A program made the position numbers and the translations under genes. Below are positions 36,158-39,570 of a stretch of 39,570 bases of DNA, piece after piece. Every line of letters begins with the position of its first letter. Position 1 is the first letter of the stretch. The stretch covers positions 1 to 39,570 of the forward strand of contig CAJPFF010000125.1 in assembly GCA_905339345.1 (NCBI GenBank). The letters are read 5' to 3'. The DNA comes from Geobacteraceae bacterium. GTDB lineage: Bacteria > Desulfobacterota > Desulfuromonadia > Geobacterales > Geobacteraceae. The notes under the pieces are model-generated. The model did not search any database. It saw nothing but the letters and a program-made list of their open reading frames with translations, and was not told the origin of the DNA.

Positions 36158-37192
36158 TCACCGGTCCCGGTATTCGACAATCTCCCCCCGGAAGCTCCGC
36201 AGGAGCCATGTGTCACCCCACTTCTCAACGGCATCGGGAAGAAGCGGAATCTTTCCCTTTCCCCCGGGCGCGTCGATCACGTAGTAAGGCGTAGCCATCC
36301 CCGAGGTATGCCCCCGCAACGCCCCAATGATCTCCAGCCCAGTCTCCACGTTAGTCCGGAAATGCCCCGTCCCCTGCACCAGATCCATCTGGTGGATGTA
36401 GTAGGGCCTCACCCTGATGGCGAGGAGCTGCTGCATGAGGTGCGTCATAACCGCCGGATCGTCGTTTACGCCGGCAAGGAGCACCGTCTGGTTGCCAAGG
36501 GGAATGCCGGCATCTGCCAGCCGGGCACAGGCCTTGATCGCTTCGGGGGTAATCTCCCGCGGATGATTGAAATGGGTGTTGACGTAGAGGGGATGGTAAC
36601 GCTTGAGCATCCGGCAGAGCCGTGCCGTGATCCGCTCCGGAAGGGTCACCGGGGTACGGGTGCCGATCCGGATAATCTCCACGTGGGGAATGGCCCGAAG
36701 CCCTGCAAGAATTGACTCTAAATGCTCGTCACCCAGCAGCAGCGGGTCTCCCCCCGACAGGATCACGTCCCGGATGGCCGAGGTCTCTTTTATGTAGTGG
36801 AGCACATCGTCCCAGAAACCTTCGCCCCCCCCCGCCAGCGGACACCCCACCCGACGCTTTCGCATACAGAAACGGCAGTAGACGGCACACTCATTGGATA
36901 CGAGCCAGACGGCCCGGTCGGGGTAGCGGTGAATGAGTCCGGGAACCGGCGAGAGCCGTTCCTCATCAAGGGGGTCGGGAAACTGGTCGTCCAGGAGTTC
37001 AAGGGGATCAGGGACGCACTGGCGCCAGATCGGATCACCCGGCTTCTCGATGAGCCCCAGGTAGCGGCGGGTGATCCGGAGGGGGTAACGCCGCACCAGC
37101 GGAGCCAGCGGCCCCGGACCAATGTCCAGACATTCCGCGAGCTCCTCGGGGGTGGTTATACTGTCGGCGATGACCCGACGCCATGTTTCCAT
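36158..37192 (-). CDS. epmB: EF-P (R)-beta-lysine synthase / lysine 2,3-aminomutase-type radical SAM enzyme
   Basis: A 344-aa radical SAM/PLP enzyme that turns L-lysine into (R)-beta-lysine for EpmA. The cluster motif C-x3-C-x2-C appears as CAVYCRFCMRK, followed by GGDPLLL and HFNHPREITP, typical of the KamA/EpmB family. The length is the short EpmB size, not the longer clostridial KamA, and its place next to efp-epmA supports EpmB. The start at 37192 has AGGAG 9 bases upstream; a TTG at 37213 is less likely. It lies after a terminator-like hairpin behind pyrD. Confidence 0.94.
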   Translation of the reverse strand: METWRRVIADSITTPEELAECLDIGPGPLAPLVRRYPLRITRRYLGLIEKPGDPIWRQCVPDPLELLDDQFPDPLDEERLSPVPGLIHRYPDRAVWLVSNECAVYCRFCMRKRRVGCPLAGGGEGFWDDVLHYIKETSAIRDVILSGGDPLLLGDEHLESILAGLRAIPHVEIIRIGTRTPVTLPERITARLCRMLKRYHPLYVNTHFNHPREITPEAIKACARLADAGIPLGNQTVLLAGVNDDPAVMTHLMQQLLAIRVRPYYIHQMDLVQGTGHFRTNVETGLEIIGALRGHTSGMATPYYVIDAPGGKGKIPLLPDAVEKWGDTWLLRSFRGEIVEYRDR

Positions 37193-37220
37193 CTTCCTGC
37201 TCTCCTTCCACAAACGGACA

Positions 37221-37242
37221 AAGGCGGGGAAAACCCCGCCTT
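37221..37242 (-). terminator. Terminator between pyrD and epmB
   Basis: A perfect 9-bp stem (37221-37229 with 37234-37242, AAGGCGGGG/CCCCGCCTT) with a TTTT loop. On the minus strand TTTGTCCGTTTG follows, so it ends most pyr transcripts but may let some continue into epmB. Confidence 0.8.
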
Positions 37243-37268
37243 CGCATCACTGCAACCTCTGCCTGTTC

Positions 37269-38186
37269 TCACACCTGAAGGGCGCCGATCAACTCCTTGA
37301 CGTCACTGATCCCGCTCTCAACAAGATATTGCTCCATTTCCCGGGCAATCCGCTCGGACGCGGCCGGGTCGAGAAAGTTTGCGGTTCCCACCTGCACGGC
37401 CGTGGCGCCGGCGAGCATGAATTCCAGGGCGTCGGTGCCAGTCATGATGCCGCCGATGCCGATCACCGGAATCTTCACCGCCTTCGCCACCTGCCAGACC
37501 ATCCGGAGCGCCACCGGCTTCACGGCCGGTCCCGAGAGGCCGCCGGTCACGTTGGCCAGGATCGGCCGCCGTGTCTTCAGGTCGATGGCCATGCCGGTCA
37601 GGGTATTGATGAGGGACAGGGCGTCCGCTTCAGCGTCGGCGCAGGCCCAGGCCATTTCAACGATGTCAGTGACATTGGGGGAGAGCTTCACGATCACCGG
37701 CTTGATTGTGGCCTCCCGAACCGCTTTCACCACCGAGTAGGCAGCCTTGGGCTCGGTGCCGAAGACGATGCCGCCGTGCTTTACGTTGGGGCAGGAGATG
37801 TTGATCTCCATTCCCGCCACCTCGGGGATTTTGTCCAGGCGCTCAGCCAGCTCGGCATACTCCTCGACGGTGTTGCCGAAGAAGTTGACGATGGCCGGTG
37901 TGCTTACGGTGCGGAGAAACGGCACCTTCTTCTCGAGGAAGGCGTCGATCCCCACATTCTGGAGACCGATGGCATTCAGCATACCGCCGGTGGTTTCCTG
38001 GATGCGGGGTGTAGGGTTGCCAGCCTTTGGCTTCAGAGAGAGCCCTTTGGTGATAATGGCGCCGATCTGCTCAAGATCCACGTATTCGGCGAATTCCTCG
38101 CCGTAGCCGAAGGTCCCCGAGGCGGTCATGACCGGGTTTCTGAGCTTGATCCCCGCTATTTCTACGGACAGGTCTGGTCTGTTCAT
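37269..38186 (-). CDS. pyrD: Dihydroorotate dehydrogenase B, catalytic subunit (class 1B)
   Basis: A 305-aa FMN TIM-barrel enzyme of pyrimidine synthesis. [21 protein letters not shown] at the start, NAIGLQNVG, the class 1 cysteine-base region [13 protein letters not shown], and the FMN phosphate loops GIGGIMTG and QVGTANF are all present. The adjacent pyrK supplies the FAD/2Fe-2S subunit, so this is an NAD-linked class 1B heterotetramer. It starts 10 bases after pyrK. Confidence 0.96.
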   Translation of the reverse strand: MNRPDLSVEIAGIKLRNPVMTASGTFGYGEEFAEYVDLEQIGAIITKGLSLKPKAGNPTPRIQETTGGMLNAIGLQNVGIDAFLEKKVPFLRTVSTPAIVNFFGNTVEEYAELAERLDKIPEVAGMEINISCPNVKHGGIVFGTEPKAAYSVVKAVREATIKPVIVKLSPNVTDIVEMAWACADAEADALSLINTLTGMAIDLKTRRPILANVTGGLSGPAVKPVALRMVWQVAKAVKIPVIGIGGIMTGTDALEFMLAGATAVQVGTANFLDPAASERIAREMEQYLVESGISDVKELIGALQV

Positions 38187-38196
38187 TGGTGCTCCA

Positions 38197-39012
38197 CTAT
38201 ACCCACATCAGTTGATCAAAAGCGAAAACCGGGCCGTCCTTGCAGACGCACCGGTAATCCGGTGTCTCGTCCGCATGGTCCTTCCCCTTCACCACGCAGC
38301 CGAGGCACGCCCCCATGCCGCAGGCCATGTAGGCCTCCAGCGACACCTGGCAGTGGGTACCCGTCTGTCGGGCAATCTCAGCAACTGCTTTCAGCATCGG
38401 CATGGGACCGCAGGCGTAAATGGTCTTCTTCCGGCCGTCTTCGCGGATATGCCGCTCCATGACCTCGGTCACAAGTCCCCGGTCACCGAGGGTCCCATCG
38501 TCCGTGGCCACGTAAGTTTCTACCCCGAGCCGCTCGAACTCGGTCACGCAGAGGATGTCGTCCCTGGTTCTTCCGCCAAGAAAGAACCGCACCCGGGAGC
38601 GCTCCACAAGGGACTTGGCCAAATAATAAAGGGGTGCGATCCCGATGCCGCCCCCCACGAGGATCTTCTCCTCCTCCGGAGCGCCCAGGTCGAAGCCAGT
38701 GCCCAGGGGTGCGATGATGTCGACGTGGTCACCGTGATGGTAGGTGGAAAGAGCTTCGGTCCCCTTCCCCACCACCTTGTAGAGCAACTCAAGGTAAGTG
38801 GCGGAGCTGCAGCCGGGATACTCGGACAACACCGTGCCCACGTCGAAGATGCCGAAGGGGCGTCGCAGAAGCGGATCAATGGCATCACGCACCCGGACCA
38901 TGACGAACTGCCCCGGCTGTGCCCCCGCCAACTCGGGCGGAGCGGTTATCCGCATCCGGAAGTAGCCCGGAGAAACTTCCTGGTTGGAAATGATAGTCGC
39001 TCTAAACTGCAT
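38197..39012 (-). CDS. pyrK: Dihydroorotate dehydrogenase electron-transfer subunit
   Basis: A 271-aa ferredoxin-reductase-like protein that passes electrons from PyrD to NAD via FAD and a 2Fe-2S cluster. FAD-binding [10 protein letters not shown], the nucleotide loop [13 protein letters not shown], and the C-terminal cysteines CGMGACLGC and CVC are visible. The ATG at 39012 with GAGGA 8 bases upstream is preferred to the GTG two codons earlier. It overlaps the end of rimI by 11 bases. Confidence 0.95.
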   Translation of the reverse strand: MQFRATIISNQEVSPGYFRMRITAPPELAGAQPGQFVMVRVRDAIDPLLRRPFGIFDVGTVLSEYPGCSSATYLELLYKVVGKGTEALSTYHHGDHVDIIAPLGTGFDLGAPEEEKILVGGGIGIAPLYYLAKSLVERSRVRFFLGGRTRDDILCVTEFERLGVETYVATDDGTLGDRGLVTEVMERHIREDGRKKTIYACGPMPMLKAVAEIARQTGTHCQVSLEAYMACGMGACLGCVVKGKDHADETPDYRCVCKDGPVFAFDQLMWV

Positions 39013-39496
39013 CGGCACGGTCCTCGCTGTTGTCGATCGTGTATTCCATCAGAATGGCATCTTCGCCGTTCTCGTAGTATCTCTTGCGTCTTCCGGTTTC
39101 CCTGAAGCCCAACCGCTGATAGAGGGTCAACGCGGGAAGATTCGAAACACGCACTTCGAGACAGACAACCCGGGCACCTCGCGCCTCAAGCTCGCTGATG
39201 GCGCGGCGGACGAGCGCTCCGCCGACCCCCTTGCTGCGGCAGCCATGTTGCACCGCCACGTCCAGAATTTCCCCCTCGTCGAGAACGAGCGTGGGGCATA
39301 TGTAGCCCGCCATGGAACCATCACCGGTACGTGCCACAAGGGGATATGAACGGGGGGATTTTAGCTCGGCGATGAAATGTTCTCTGGTCCAGGGACGCGG
39401 GAACGACGTCGATTCAATCGCCGTCACCTCGTCGAGGTCGCCGGAGGTCATCTGATGGATTGTAAGTGCATCCGGAACGCCCATTTTCGACCGCAT
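39002..39496 (-). CDS. rimI: Ribosomal-protein-alanine N-acetyltransferase RimI
   Basis: A 164-aa GNAT acetyltransferase. The acetyl-CoA loop HGCRSKGVGGALV, LEVRVSNLPALTLYQRLGF (key parts EVRVSN and YQRLGF) and RRKRYYENGEDAILM are typical of RimI, which acetylates the N-terminal alanine of ribosomal protein S18. Two ATG codons (39496 and 39484) are possible starts and neither has a good ribosome-binding site. It overlaps pyrK, so it appears to lead a rimI-pyrK-pyrD unit. Confidence 0.93.
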   Translation of the reverse strand: MRSKMGVPDALTIHQMTSGDLDEVTAIESTSFPRPWTREHFIAELKSPRSYPLVARTGDGSMAGYICPTLVLDEGEILDVAVQHGCRSKGVGGALVRRAISELEARGARVVCLEVRVSNLPALTLYQRLGFRETGRRKRYYENGEDAILMEYTIDNSEDRADAV

Positions 39497-39570
39497 CTTA
39501 TGCGAAGGTTACCACCCTTGTAAACATGATTTTTTGGGCCTTGACGGCCGCCAGATAGGGTTTGACTTTT

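Noticed and set aside
37122-38462. 446-aa plus-strand ORF
   Set aside because: Antisense to pyrD and parts of epmB and pyrK, all of which are well supported.

Overview
The window is a GC-rich bacterial chromosome segment that fits a Geobacter-type member of the Desulfuromonadota (Deltaproteobacteria), very close to Geobacter sulfurreducens. The assignment rests on protein families and gene neighbourhoods: indolepyruvate ferredoxin oxidoreductase with phenylacetate-CoA ligases and a Liv transporter, a MeaB/B12-binding cluster, a fused DHH-CBS-poly(A) polymerase protein, and efp-epmA-epmB next to pyrDK and rimI. No database search was possible. I see no insertion sequence, prophage, CRISPR array, plasmid gene or rRNA. 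Genes are dense, most lie on the minus strand, and antisense ORFs are abundant because of the GC content.

Layout. 1-2471 (+): 3' end of bioB, then bioD and bioA, closed by a strong two-way terminator. 2561-6766 (-): a small exported glycine-zipper protein, an 880-aa DHH/CBS/tRNA nucleotidyltransferase fusion and an L,D-transpeptidase. 6853-10332 (-): a five-gene adenosylcobalamin/acyl-CoA operon (crotonase, corrinoid adenosyltransferase, stand-alone B12-binding mutase subunit, atypical crotonase, MeaB GTPase) behind a good sigma70-like promoter. 10533-10607 (+): tRNA-Val(CAC) with its own promoter and terminator. 10874-12434 (-): a 54-aa Cys-motif protein, an iron-sulfur flavoprotein whose C-terminus looks frameshifted, and a methyltransferase-like protein.

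12605-23938 (-): a long operon, iorA-iorB-paaK-ACT-livK-livK-livH-livM-livG-livF-paaK, probably read from one promoter near 24010. It joins amino-acid uptake to aryl-pyruvate/aryl-acetyl-CoA chemistry. 24074-27279 (-): lipoprotein, Na/Pi cotransporter-PhoU and Ppx/GppA, a likely phosphate/polyphosphate operon. 27421-30975 (-): a degenerate OmpA-like protein, a YjbH-like/OmpA outer-membrane protein, IHF-beta and a TPR protein with a His/Cys-rich linker. 31045-32755 (-): rlmD (23S rRNA m5U methyltransferase) and an unknown 132-aa protein.

33049-39496: infA (+), a sorbosone-dehydrogenase-like propeller protein (-), efp-epmA (+) facing epmB (-), then pyrD, pyrK and rimI (-). The right end is thus rich in translation genes, including the factor EF-P and both enzymes that build and attach its beta-lysine modification.

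Nothing here is a clearly unknown multi-gene system. The items most worth pursuing are the mutase small subunit without its large partner beside a crotonase lacking both catalytic glutamates, the IOR/PaaK/ACT/Liv operon, the DHH-CBS-nucleotidyltransferase fusion, and the broken C-terminus of the iron-sulfur flavoprotein.
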